Shown piece by piece: positions 16,377-24,993 of a stretch of DNA of 64,000 bases. Made by a program: the position numbers and the translations under genes. The stretch covers positions 1-64,000 of the forward strand of contig JBBARC010000005.1 in the NCBI GenBank assembly GCA_040400005.1, given 5' to 3'. The number at the start of each line of letters is the position of its first letter. The stretch's first letter is position 1. This DNA comes from JBBARC01 sp040400005 (GTDB lineage: Bacteria; Pseudomonadota; Alphaproteobacteria; Acetobacterales; Acetobacteraceae). The notes below the pieces were generated by a model that had not been told where the DNA came from, did not search any database, and saw only the letters and a list, made by a program, of their open reading frames with translations.

Positions 16377-17528
16377 ATGACAGCGCCGTTAGCCTTATAT
16401 ATTCACTGGCCGTTTTGCCTGGCGAAATGCCCGTATTGCGATTTTAATTCGCACGTGCGCGAAACCATTCCGCAGGCCAGGTTTGCCGCCGCCTTGCGCC
16501 AGGAGCTGGCGTTTGAAGCCGCCCGCCTAGGCCGCCGCCCGCTGGCATCGATCTTTTTTGGCGGCGGCACCCCCAGCCTGATGGCGCCCGAAACGGTGGC
16601 CGATCTTATAGCCGATGCCAAAAGTTTTTTTGTGCCGCAGGATGATCTGGAAATCACCCTGGAAGCCAACCCGACCAGTGTGGAAGCCGCCAAACTATCC
16701 GCTTTTGCCGAAGCCGGGGTGAACCGCTTATCTATGGGGATTCAGGCGCTGGATGATGCCGCCCTGGCAGCGTTGGGCCGCCAGCATAGTGCGGCCGAAG
16801 CCCTGGCGGCCTTGGATTTGGCCCGTAAAACTTTTGGCCGTCTGTCGTTTGACCTGATCTACGCCCGGCCCGGCCAAACCATGGCCGCGTGGCGCGCCGA
16901 ATTGCGCCAGGCGCTGGCGTTCGCTGCCGATCATTTGTCGCTGTATCAACTCACCATCGAACCCGGCACGGCGTTTGAAGCGCGCCACCGCGCCGGCCAA
17001 ATTGTGCTGCCCAACCCTGATCTGGCCGCCGCCATGTATGAGGTCACCGCCGAGGAGGCTGCAAGCTTTGGTTTGCAGGCATACGAAATTTCCAATTACG
17101 CGAAGCCGGGGGCGGAAAGCCGCCATAATTTGGCTTACTGGCGCTATGGCGATTACGCCGGCATCGGCCCAGGGGCGCACGGCCGCCTGATGCTGGGCGA
17201 TACTTTGCTTGCCACCCGCCGCCACCGCGCGCCAGAACCCTGGGCGGATCGGGTGGAACGCCATGGCCATGGCAGCACCGAAGAAACCGCAATTGCCCCG
17301 GCGGATAGGGCCCGCGAAGCCCTGCTGATGGGGTTGCGCCTGGCCGAAGGGATCGATGCCGCACATTTTTTGGTGCGCACCGGGGTTGTTCTGACCGCCG
17401 CGATTGACCAGATGATCTTGCAGGCGTGCATCGATGAAGGCTACCTGCACCACACCCCTGATCGGCTAGTGGCAACCCCAGCGGGGCGCGCCGTACTGGA
17501 TGCGATTCTACCCCGGCTGGTGTTATAA
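16377..17528 (+). CDS. hemW: HemW-like radical SAM protein
   Basis: This 383-residue protein belongs to the oxygen-independent coproporphyrinogen oxidase-like group. The radical SAM motif is C14-x3-C18-x2-C21 in YIHWPFCLAKCPYCDFNSH. The residue two past the third cysteine is Phe, not Cys, which places it with HemW (heme chaperone) rather than HemN (oxidase). Other family blocks are IFFGGGTPSLM, ITLEANPTSVE and GVNRLSMGIQALDD. HemW is thought to insert heme into respiratory proteins. There is no convincing Shine-Dalgarno: the start lies 8 bp after the end of a repeat element, so its leader is essentially repeat sequence. In many bacteria hemW follows rph-rdgB; here a reversed acyltransferase gene separates them. 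Confidence 0.9.
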   Translation: MTAPLALYIHWPFCLAKCPYCDFNSHVRETIPQARFAAALRQELAFEAARLGRRPLASIFFGGGTPSLMAPETVADLIADAKSFFVPQDDLEITLEANPTSVEAAKLSAFAEAGVNRLSMGIQALDDAALAALGRQHSAAEALAALDLARKTFGRLSFDLIYARPGQTMAAWRAELRQALAFAADHLSLYQLTIEPGTAFEARHRAGQIVLPNPDLAAAMYEVTAEEAASFGLQAYEISNYAKPGAESRHNLAYWRYGDYAGIGPGAHGRLMLGDTLLATRRHRAPEPWADRVERHGHGSTEETAIAPADRAREALLMGLRLAEGIDAAHFLVRTGVVLTAAIDQMILQACIDEGYLHHTPDRLVATPAGRAVLDAILPRLVL

Positions 17529-17567
17529 CATCGCGCCCCTCGCGCCAACGCATTGAAAATACTTGCG

Positions 17568-17594
17568 TTAGCACTCTTGCCTCATGAGTGCCAA
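17568..17594. promoter_or_regulatory. CIRCE operator 1 upstream of groESL
   Basis: TTAGCACTC, 9-base spacer, GAGTGCCAA: one mismatch to the CIRCE inverted repeat (TTAGCACTC-N9-GAGTGCTAA), the binding site of the HrcA heat-shock repressor. Confidence 0.93.
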
Positions 17595-17600
17595 AAAATC

Positions 17601-17629
17601 TTGACTCTCGCCCCGGCCAGGACCATATC
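17601..17629 (+). promoter_or_regulatory. Possible groESL promoter between the two CIRCE sites
   Basis: TTGACT at 17601-17606 is a good -35 match; CATATC 17 bases downstream is a weak -10. It lies between the two CIRCE operators, where repressor bound at either site could block it. A heat-shock sigma-factor promoter overlapping here cannot be excluded. Confidence 0.45.
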
Positions 17630-17630
17630 C

Positions 17631-17657
17631 CTGGCACTCTCACACCGAGAGTGCTAA
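17631..17657. promoter_or_regulatory. CIRCE operator 2 upstream of groESL
   Basis: CTGGCACTC, 9-base spacer, GAGTGCTAA. The right arm is a perfect CIRCE half and the left arm has two mismatches at its outer end. It lies 105 bp before the groES start. Confidence 0.9.
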
Positions 17658-17762
17658 CGCCCTGGCCGGCAATCACAGGTTTGGTGCCATTTTTTGGGCC
17701 ACACCTGCGGTTATGCTTAAGCTCAGGGTTACCCGATTTTGTTTTTTAGAGGAGCGATCCGC

Positions 17763-18059
17763 ATGGCGAAATTTCGTCCCCTGCATGACCGCGTTGTCGT
17801 TCGCCGCATCACCGCGGAAGAAAAGACAGCCGGCGGCATTATCATCCCCGACACCGCCAAAGAAAAACCGATGGAAGGCGAAGTGATCGCCGTCGGTGCT
17901 GGCGCACGTAACGAAGCCGGCGCCGTTGTGCCGTTAGACGTGAAAGCTGGCGACCGCGTGCTGTTCGGCAAATGGTCCGGCACCGAAGTGAAACTTGATG
18001 GTGAGGAACTGCTCATCATGAAGGAAAGCGACATCATGGGCATCGTCGAGAGCAAGTAA
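17763..18059 (+). CDS. groES: Co-chaperonin GroES
   Basis: GroES is the 10-kDa lid of the GroEL folding chamber and assembles as a heptamer in the cytosol. The 98-residue protein begins MAKFRPLHDRVVVRRI and contains the mobile loop region EEKTAGGIIIPDTAKEKP and the C-terminal VKLDGEELLIMKESDIMGI, all typical. AGAGGAG lies upstream of the ATG; the in-frame upstream ATG at 17739 has no support. It is followed after 48 bp by groEL. Two CIRCE operators upstream indicate HrcA repression. Confidence 0.98.
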   Translation: MAKFRPLHDRVVVRRITAEEKTAGGIIIPDTAKEKPMEGEVIAVGAGARNEAGAVVPLDVKAGDRVLFGKWSGTEVKLDGEELLIMKESDIMGIVESK

Positions 18060-18107
18060 ATCTTGCCCTTCGCGCACACCCCATAAAAAATTCAGGAGAC
18101 ACTCACC

Positions 18108-19745
18108 ATGGCAGCGAAAGAAGTTCGGTTTGGCAGTGATGCCCGCGAGCGCATGTTGCGCGGCGTCGATATTCTCGCCAACGCAGTAAAAGTGACCTTG
18201 GGGCCCAAGGGCCGCAACGTCGTCATCGACAAAAGCTACGGCGCCCCGCGCATCACCAAAGACGGTGTGACGGTCGCTAAAGAAATTGAATTGTCGGACA
18301 AGTTCGAGAACATGGGCGCCCAGATGGTGCGCGAAGTGGCCTCGAAAACCAACGACCTCGCCGGCGACGGCACCACCACCGCCACCGTGCTGGCCCAGGC
18401 CATTGTGCGCGAAGGTTGCAAGTCGGTTGCCGCCGGCATGAACCCGATGGACCTTAAGCGCGGCGTTGATCGCGCTGTTGCCGCTATCGTTGAAGAGCTC
18501 AAAGCCCGCAGCCGCAAGATCACCAGCCAGGCCGAAACCGCCCAGGTTGGCACGATCTCGTCGAACGGCGAGGCCGATATCGGCCAGATGATCTCGGAAG
18601 CGATGCAGAAAGTCGGCAACGAGGGCGTGATCACGGTCGAAGAAGCCAAAGGCATCCAGACCGAGCTCGACGTCGTTGAAGGTATGCAGTTCGATCGCGG
18701 CTATGTGTCGCCGTACTTCATCACCAACGCCGAAAAAATGATCGCGGACCTGGATAACCCCTATATCCTGATCCACGAAAAGAAGCTGTCTGGCCTGCAG
18801 CCTTTGCTGCCGCTACTTGAAGCGGTTGTGCAGAGCGGCCGGCCGCTGCTGATCGTCGCCGAAGATGTTGAAGGCGAGGCGTTGGCCACTTTGGTTGTCA
18901 ACAAGCTGCGTGGCGGCCTGAAAATTGCTGCCGTGAAAGCCCCTGGCTTTGGCGATCGCCGCAAGGCGATGCTGGAAGATATCGCAATCCTGACCGGTGG
19001 CCAGGTGATCAGCGAAGATCTCGGCATCAAGCTGGAAACAGTTACCCTTGCCATGCTCGGCCAGGCTAAGAAAATCCTGATCGAGAAAGAAAACACCACC
19101 ATCGTCGAAGGTGCCGGCGCCAAAGCCGACATCGCCGGCCGTTGCGCGCAGATCCGTGCGCAGGTGGAAGAAACCACCAGCGACTACGATCGTGAAAAAC
19201 TGCAAGAACGTCTGGCCAAGCTCGCCGGCGGTGTTGCCGTGATCCGCGTCGGTGGCGCATCAGAAGTGGAAGTGAAGGAACGCAAGGATCGCGTTGATGA
19301 CGCGCTGCATGCAACCCGGGCTGCCGTTGAAGAAGGCATCGTGCCTGGTGGCGGCGTGGCACTTGCCCGCGCATCCAAGGTTCTTGCCAACGTAAAGGCC
19401 GATAACGACGACCAGCGCGTCGGCATCGAGATCGTGCGTCGCGCGGTGCAAACCCCGCTACGCCAGATCGCCGAAAATGCCGGTGAAGATGGCGCCGTTG
19501 TTGCCGGCAAAGTGCTGGAAAACGACGATTATGATTTTGGCTTCGACGCGCAAACCGGCGAATACAAAAACATGGTGGCCGCTGGCATTATCGACCCGAC
19601 CAAGGTTGTGCGCACGGCCCTACAGGATGCAGCATCTGTTGCATCCCTGCTGATCACCACGGAAGCGATGATCGCCGAGAAGCCCGAAAAGAAGTCGGCA
19701 CCGATGTCCGGTGGCGGCGGCGGCATGGGTGATATGGATTTCTAA
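18108..19745 (+). CDS. groEL: Chaperonin GroEL
   Basis: GroEL is the 60-kDa double-ring ATPase that folds proteins inside its cavity. It has 545 residues, starting MAAKEVRFGSDARERMLRGVD. The nucleotide-binding motif DGTTTATVLAQ (DGTTT), the signature AAVEEGIVPGGGVAL and a Gly/Met-rich tail ending GGMGDMDF are all present. AGGAG precedes the start. Co-transcribed with groES and ended by a strong terminator at 19770. This appears to be the principal, fully conserved copy; whether others exist elsewhere is unknown. Confidence 0.98.
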   Translation: MAAKEVRFGSDARERMLRGVDILANAVKVTLGPKGRNVVIDKSYGAPRITKDGVTVAKEIELSDKFENMGAQMVREVASKTNDLAGDGTTTATVLAQAIVREGCKSVAAGMNPMDLKRGVDRAVAAIVEELKARSRKITSQAETAQVGTISSNGEADIGQMISEAMQKVGNEGVITVEEAKGIQTELDVVEGMQFDRGYVSPYFITNAEKMIADLDNPYILIHEKKLSGLQPLLPLLEAVVQSGRPLLIVAEDVEGEALATLVVNKLRGGLKIAAVKAPGFGDRRKAMLEDIAILTGGQVISEDLGIKLETVTLAMLGQAKKILIEKENTTIVEGAGAKADIAGRCAQIRAQVEETTSDYDREKLQERLAKLAGGVAVIRVGGASEVEVKERKDRVDDALHATRAAVEEGIVPGGGVALARASKVLANVKADNDDQRVGIEIVRRAVQTPLRQIAENAGEDGAVVAGKVLENDDYDFGFDAQTGEYKNMVAAGIIDPTKVVRTALQDAASVASLLITTEAMIAEKPEKKSAPMSGGGGGMGDMDF

Positions 19746-19769
19746 TCCATATCCATTCTGCAAGAAGGG

Positions 19770-19799
19770 GGGGCAGGCCGCAGGGTCTGCCCCTTTTTT
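19770..19799 (+). terminator. Rho-independent terminator of groESL
   Basis: GGGGCAG (19770-19776) pairs with CTGCCCC (19787-19793), followed by TTTTTT. Classic strong terminator 25 bp after the groEL stop. Confidence 0.93.
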
Positions 19800-19802
19800 G
19801 TT

Positions 19803-19880
19803 GGGCAATAGGGTAAGGAAGAAACTTCTTTTCTGAAGAAAAGAAGCAAAAGACTTTTATTATGCTGGGCCTGGGGGTGG
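19803..19880. repeat. Hairpin repeat, single unit
   Basis: This copy runs GGGCAATAGGGTAAGG, arms CTTCTTTTC and GAAAAGAAG (19826-19847) around TGAA, then CAAAAGACTTTTAT and a GCTGGGCCTGGGG tail. Compared with the 16207 copy the stem has lost one base on each side and still pairs perfectly. No inverted partner follows. It lies between the groEL terminator and the 3' end of the convergent glycosyltransferase. Confidence 0.82.
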
Positions 19881-19892
19881 ATCGCTACCGGA

Positions 19893-21152
19893 TCAGGCGA
19901 GCTCTAGCCAGGTTAGCGCGCGTTCGAAAAACTGCGGTTCTATGCGAAATCTTTGTTCCACGTTTTGGCTGCGGGTATCACCAAAAACGTAGCCGATTTT
20001 TTGGCCTAAGGCTGCGCACAAACTTGTTTGCACAAAGCCGGGGTGGCGCGAGGTGCCGCGTAGGGCACAAATTTTCGCCCCCGCTGGTGCAAACACTGTG
20101 TTGTGTAGCGCCGACCCATATTCGCCGATAATGACTCTTGCACTGGCAAATAAGCTTAACTGTGCTGCCACATCCACTGTTTCCGGATACACAATGCGAT
20201 ACCCACGCGCTTTGGCCAGGGCTTCAATCACCGAACGGTTGATCACCACCCGTTCCCCTGGTGCGCCAGCGCGCGAAATAAACAGTTTTTCGCTGGCCGG
20301 GGCGCTATCTTTGGCAATGCCTAAGCCGTTGATCCAGGCGCGTGTGGCTTCGGCAAACCCTTCGTTCAGGCAATCATCCGTGCGAAACCCCGATGGCACC
20401 AGCACAACATCGGCGCGCAATATTTCGCGGCCATACGCATAGCGCACCAAGCGTTCAGCCGGGATACCAACCGCTCGCAGCAACTGCGCTTCAAACGGTT
20501 TTAGGTCAGGCGGCACCACGTAGCGTAATGTCGATAGATCATGCCCCGCCCGTGCCAGCACATGCAGCCGGGGTAAGAAATCGCAGATCCAATGCCCCCA
20601 GGTTTGGTGCGCCGGACCATAAATTAACGCAAGTTTACCGGCAATATGACGCACCGGCAGATCAGGGCCTAGCAACCCATCTACCACCCGGCGCACATGA
20701 TGCGCCGGGTGCATGGATAGCTCAGAAAACAACGCCGTGGTGCCGCTGATGGCTATGCACGTGGGGCCAACGTAGCCGCCTTCAATAGCAATGCAGGAAA
20801 CCGGCTCGGCAACACTGGCACCATAAATTTGCTCCGCCAGGGCCGAATCGATTTCACCGGCCAAAAAATCAGGCGGCGGCGGTGCGGCGTGGCGCGCGTG
20901 TTCCAGCACGGCAATGCTAACGGCGCGATCGCGCCCGTGCAGCGCATGGTAGGTGGCATCAACAATATCGGTGACCCGCGGCATACCCAGCAATCGTAAC
21001 GCCGGCGCTGCCCGTGCGAGCGGGATAACACCAGGCGGCCCCCCAGGCGGCCCCCCAGGCAGCCCACCAGGCGGCCCAGCCGCCGCATCCCCGCCAAGGC
21101 TCGCGTGCGGCGGGCTTGCCTCGATATCCTGCACATAAGAAGATGCGTCCAT
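19893..21152 (-). CDS. Glycosyltransferase of the GT61 (DUF563) type
   Basis: This 419-residue protein has the pattern of GT61 family transferases: a central GHWICDFLPRLHVL, LRYVVPPDLKPFEAQLLRAVGI, EKLFISRAGAPGERVVINRSVIEAL, and the C-terminal VIIGEYGSALHNTVFAPAGAKI, where YGSALhN is the best-conserved block. It probably adds a sugar to a surface polysaccharide or protein. The ATG at 21152 was chosen; an upstream start at 21230 is open. Residues about 15-35 form a low-complexity run of Gly-Pro-Pro units (21020-21080) encoded by near-tandem repeats. Its location next to the flagellar genes hints at surface or flagellar glycosylation, but this is inference. Confidence 0.8.
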   Translation of the reverse strand: MDASSYVQDIEASPPHASLGGDAAAGPPGGLPGGPPGGPPGVIPLARAAPALRLLGMPRVTDIVDATYHALHGRDRAVSIAVLEHARHAAPPPPDFLAGEIDSALAEQIYGASVAEPVSCIAIEGGYVGPTCIAISGTTALFSELSMHPAHHVRRVVDGLLGPDLPVRHIAGKLALIYGPAHQTWGHWICDFLPRLHVLARAGHDLSTLRYVVPPDLKPFEAQLLRAVGIPAERLVRYAYGREILRADVVLVPSGFRTDDCLNEGFAEATRAWINGLGIAKDSAPASEKLFISRAGAPGERVVINRSVIEALAKARGYRIVYPETVDVAAQLSLFASARVIIGEYGSALHNTVFAPAGAKICALRGTSRHPGFVQTSLCAALGQKIGYVFGDTRSQNVEQRFRIEPQFFERALTWLELA

Positions 21153-21254
21153 TGGCGTAATCTGCCGAAAATACACTAACAAAACGTATAGCGTCGCGTT
21201 TGCGCGCGCACCGGTATGACCATAGCCCACCCATTGAGCACGACCCAGATGCGG

Positions 21255-23327
21255 TCAGATACTACCCACCATGCGCACCCGCGCCCGCGGGTGAATTTCC
21301 GTTTGTGCCAGCACCGGCGTTGCCGGGCGCACCCGTTCAATCACCGCACGCATCGGTGCCCTAATCGCTGCACTGGTGAGCAAGGCCGGCGCATCGGGGC
21401 TGGCCTGGTCAAACACATCGCGCAGGCGGCGTAAAAACTCCCCCAGCTGCGATGGCGCCATGGCCAGCTGGCGATCATCTGGCGGGCCTATCAGGCTTTC
21501 GGCAAACCGCATTTCCCAATCTGGCGATAGCGTGACTAGTGGCAAACTTCCATCCGGCGCCACACAGGCATCGCATATTTGGCGCGCCAGGCGCGCCCGT
21601 ACAATCGCGGTGATCGCCGGGATCGCGCGCGCATTGCCCGCACAGGCTTCGTTTATCCCTTCCAATATGGTTGGCAGATCGCGAATAGACACGCGTTCGG
21701 CCAGCAAGGCTTGCAATACCCGCTGAATGCCCCCGGTGGTGATCACCGCCGGCACCAGATCCACCACCAACTTTGCATGTTCGCGTGGCAGATCATCCAA
21801 CAATTTCTGGGTTTCGGCGTAGGAAAGTAATTCCGGCATCATCTCGCGAATAAGCTCGGTTAAATGTGTTGTCAGCACACTCGCGGCATCCACCACGGTG
21901 CACCCACGCAGCTGTGCGGCTTCCCGATCGGCCGGGTCAATCCACAAGGCAGGCAAGCCAAAGGCCGGTTCTGTGGTGGTTTCGCCCGCCATCGCCGGCA
22001 GGCCGCCGGCCGGGTCCATCGCCAACAATTTTACCGCGCGCAATTCGCCACGGCCGGCCTCGATTTCCTTGATCCGAATAACGTAGGCATCAGCGCCAAG
22101 ATCGAGATTATCCTGAATCCGCACAGGTGGCAGCACAAACCCCATATCCGCCGCAATGGTTCGGCGCAACGCACGGATCTGATCAGTCAGGCGTTGTTCA
22201 CCACCGCCGGCCAGCGTCAGCAGCCCAAAACCTAGTTCCACGCGAATAAGATCAATGCGCATGGCATCTTGTATCGGCGCCTCGCTCGGCGCCGTGGACA
22301 CCACTTGCGGCTGATCGGTGGCGATGATGGCGGGGTGGCGATAGCGCAGATAGGCGCCGCCACCGGCCAGCAACCCGATTGCCAAAAATGGCAACGCCGG
22401 CAAGCCTGGCAGCAACGCAAACGCACCCGCCGTGCCGGCCGCCAGCGCCAAGGGTTTGTAGCCGCCGCCAAGCTGGGCCACCAGGGCCGCATCGGCACGC
22501 CCTTCTAGCCCCCCCTTGGTCACCACAATGCCGGCGGCCGTTGATACCAGCAGCGCTGGTATTTGTGTCACCAGCCCATCACCCACTGTCAGCGTGGTAA
22601 AGGTTTGCACCGCATCGCCAAGCGCCATGCCATGGCGTAACACGCCGATTGTCAGCCCGCCGACGATGTTGATCGAGGTAATAATCAACCCGGCAATTGC
22701 ATCGCCGCGAACAAATTTGGCGGCGCCATCCATCGCCCCATAAAACCCGGTTTCCTCCTCCAGCGCGCGGCGCCTGGCACGGGCAACACGGTCGTTGATA
22801 ACGCCTGCGTTCATATCCGCATCAATGGCTAATTGCTTGCCCGGCATCGAATCTAAACTAAACCGTGCCGCAACTTCCGCGATCCGGCCTGATCCCTTGG
22901 TGATCACCATAAAATTAACCACCAGCAGAATGGAAAATAGGATCAACCCAATCACCACGTCGCCGCCCATCAGAAAGCCGCCAAACGCCGCCACCACCTG
23001 GCCCGCAGCCGTAGGCCCTTCATGGCCGTGACTAAGAATAAGCCGTGTGGTGGCCACATTCAGCGACAGCCGCAACAATGTGGTGAGCAACAAAAGCTGC
23101 GGAAAACTGTTGAAATCGAGGGGCTTTTCTAAAAACAACGCAACCATCAACACCAGCACGGCTAAAGTTACGGATATCGACAGCCCCATATCCAATAACA
23201 TCGGCCGCAGCGGCAACACCAATATCGACAGCAACCCAATAACACCTAGCGCCAAGGCCACATCGGTGCCAGGCGCGCGGGCGCTAATCCGCATCAGTTG
23301 CGTTTGAAAATTGCTCAACTGTGCCAC
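21255..23327 (-). CDS. flhA: Flagellar export apparatus protein FlhA
   Basis: FlhA is the largest membrane subunit of the flagellar type III export gate and forms the cytosolic nonameric docking ring for chaperone-substrate complexes. It has 690 residues, with an N-terminal half of about eight membrane segments (ALGVIGLLSILVLPL, LLLTTLLRLSLNVATTRLIL) and the conserved cytoplasmic loop KGSGRIAEVAARFSLDSMPGKQLAIDADMNAG, the FHIPEP signature region. The C-terminal half is soluble. It is the last gene of the leftward cluster, starting 3 bp after the flbD stop, an order shared with Caulobacter. Confidence 0.97.
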   Translation of the reverse strand: MAQLSNFQTQLMRISARAPGTDVALALGVIGLLSILVLPLRPMLLDMGLSISVTLAVLVLMVALFLEKPLDFNSFPQLLLLTTLLRLSLNVATTRLILSHGHEGPTAAGQVVAAFGGFLMGGDVVIGLILFSILLVVNFMVITKGSGRIAEVAARFSLDSMPGKQLAIDADMNAGVINDRVARARRRALEEETGFYGAMDGAAKFVRGDAIAGLIITSINIVGGLTIGVLRHGMALGDAVQTFTTLTVGDGLVTQIPALLVSTAAGIVVTKGGLEGRADAALVAQLGGGYKPLALAAGTAGAFALLPGLPALPFLAIGLLAGGGAYLRYRHPAIIATDQPQVVSTAPSEAPIQDAMRIDLIRVELGFGLLTLAGGGEQRLTDQIRALRRTIAADMGFVLPPVRIQDNLDLGADAYVIRIKEIEAGRGELRAVKLLAMDPAGGLPAMAGETTTEPAFGLPALWIDPADREAAQLRGCTVVDAASVLTTHLTELIREMMPELLSYAETQKLLDDLPREHAKLVVDLVPAVITTGGIQRVLQALLAERVSIRDLPTILEGINEACAGNARAIPAITAIVRARLARQICDACVAPDGSLPLVTLSPDWEMRFAESLIGPPDDRQLAMAPSQLGEFLRRLRDVFDQASPDAPALLTSAAIRAPMRAVIERVRPATPVLAQTEIHPRARVRMVGSI

Positions 23328-23330
23328 GGG

Positions 23331-24659
23331 TTAGGCCGCAACACCGGTTTGCGGCGGCGGTACAGCGATACCCCGATCGCCATAGTCGCGCAGCTTATTG
23401 CGCAGTGCGCGCAACGAAATACCCAGCATACCGGCCGCATGGGTGCGATTGCCAAAGGTATGCGTTAAGGTGCCCAGAATATGATCGCGTTCAACCTCGG
23501 CGCAGCTCTTTTCTATAAATAGGCCAGATTGCGGCGCAACGCCCATACCCCGGCTAGGCCAATTTTCATCCTGATCAATCGCCGCTAAATCAATCACATC
23601 ACCCTCGGCCAGCAAAACCGCGCGGTGCATGGCGTTTTCAAGTTCACGCACGTTGCCCCGCCACGGCCGCTGAACAAGAGTTGTGATGGCCGATGGGGTG
23701 AGGGTGCGATCCGCCAACCCATTCAACCGCCCGTAATGGCGCACGTAATGCGCCGCCAGGGCTGCGATATCGCCGCGCCGGTCGCGCAAAGGCGGCACTT
23801 TTAGGCAAACCACATTCAGCCGAAAATACAAATCTTCTCGAAACCGGCCGGCCGAGATATCACTTGGCAAATCACGATTTGTTGTTGCCAGAATACGCAC
23901 GTTAATTGGCACAGGCTTGTTGCCGCCAACCCGATCGATCTCACGCTCCTGAATCGCACGCAGTAATTTGGCCTGCAAGCGCACATCCATTTCGCTAATT
24001 TCATCTAATAGCAACGTGCCCCCATCGGCGGATTCAAAGCGGCCAACCCGGCGCGCCACCGCCCCCGAAAAGGCACCGCGTTCGTGGCCGAACATCTCAC
24101 TTTCTAAAAGATGCTCTGGTATTGCTGCACAGTTCAAGGCAACAAAGGGACCGCGGGCACGCAACGATTGGCGATGAATATAGCGCGCCAGCACCTCCTT
24201 GCCGGTACCCGATTCGCCGCATATCAGTACCGATGCATCCGCGCGCGCCACGTGTTCCGCCCGCGCCAGCACAGCCCGCATGGCCGGGTCTAACGCCACG
24301 GGTGCGGCGCTGCTGGGCACAGTCATCTGTAATAACGCGCCTAGCGTTTCGGTATCTGTGGGTAAGCCCAGAAAATCTAGTGCACCGGCACGTACAGCAT
24401 CCGCAGCCTGCGCGGGTGTGGCACTGATACCGCAGGCAATCACCGGCACTGCGATATGATCGCGCGCCAAACTGGCCATAAGCCCTGCGGGGCCGGCCGC
24501 TAGGTCGCATAGTATCAGCCCGATGGTGCTGTCGCGGCGCAGGGCCGCACAGCAGGCCGCCGCTGTTTCAACGTGCTGCACCACTGCACCGGCCGCTTGC
24601 GCAAGTTTGATCGTGCTTATAATGGCGCTGTGCAATCCAGCGACAACCATAAGTTTCAT
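23331..24659 (-). CDS. flbD: FlbD-like sigma-54-dependent flagellar regulator
   Basis: This is a sigma-54 activator of 442 residues. Residues 1-110 are a receiver-like domain that has lost key phosphorylation residues: the first strand reads LMVVAG without the usual acidic pair, and the lysine position reads GLP. The AAA+ domain has Walker A GESGTGKE (near residue 150), the sigma-54-contacting GAFSGA loop (near 192) and Walker B GGTLLLDEISEMD. A Fis-type helix-turn-helix, NRTHAAGMLGISLRALRNKLRDYG, ends the protein. In Caulobacter FlbD activates late and represses early flagellar genes. The ATG at 24659 matches the FlbD N-terminus; a GTG at 24680 is also in frame. It should act on the facing sigma-54 promoters at 30549 and 30751. 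Confidence 0.9.
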   Translation of the reverse strand: MKLMVVAGLHSAIISTIKLAQAAGAVVQHVETAAACCAALRRDSTIGLILCDLAAGPAGLMASLARDHIAVPVIACGISATPAQAADAVRAGALDFLGLPTDTETLGALLQMTVPSSAAPVALDPAMRAVLARAEHVARADASVLICGESGTGKEVLARYIHRQSLRARGPFVALNCAAIPEHLLESEMFGHERGAFSGAVARRVGRFESADGGTLLLDEISEMDVRLQAKLLRAIQEREIDRVGGNKPVPINVRILATTNRDLPSDISAGRFREDLYFRLNVVCLKVPPLRDRRGDIAALAAHYVRHYGRLNGLADRTLTPSAITTLVQRPWRGNVRELENAMHRAVLLAEGDVIDLAAIDQDENWPSRGMGVAPQSGLFIEKSCAEVERDHILGTLTHTFGNRTHAAGMLGISLRALRNKLRDYGDRGIAVPPPQTGVAA

Positions 24660-24669
24660 TATAACAGGC

Positions 24670-24993
24670 CTAGCCGCCACGATCAGCCTTGACGATCTCG
24701 GTCATGGTAACGCCCAGGCGGTTATCATCCACCATCACCACTTCACCGCGCGCCACCAAGCGGTTATTGACATATATATCGATCGCTTCACCCAATTTTC
24801 GATCTAGTTCCACCACAGCGCCGCGGCCAAGTTTCAGCAATTGGCTGACCTGCATCGTGGTACGCCCTAACACCGCACTTACGGTCACTGGTATGTCGTA
24901 CACTGCCTCCAGGTCACGTGCACCGCGCGGCGCCTGATCGGTGCTGCCGGCGAAGGGGTTGGTGGTTTCTGAAAAATCACTATCGCTACTCAT
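24670..24993 (-). CDS. fliN: Flagellar motor switch protein FliN
   Basis: FliN forms the bottom of the C-ring that sets rotation direction and helps export. The 107-residue protein has an acidic, disordered N-terminus and a SpoA domain: LEAVYDIPVTVSAVLGRTTMQVSQLLKLGRGAVVELDRKLGEAIDIYVNNRLVARGEVVMVDDNRLGVTMTEIV is continuous family sequence (about residues 28-102), here recognisable from VSAVLGRT, LGRGAVVELD and VNNRLVARGEV. It overlaps the upstream fliH-like gene by 4 bases. Confidence 0.96.
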   Translation of the reverse strand: MSSDSDFSETTNPFAGSTDQAPRGARDLEAVYDIPVTVSAVLGRTTMQVSQLLKLGRGAVVELDRKLGEAIDIYVNNRLVARGEVVMVDDNRLGVTMTEIVKADRGG

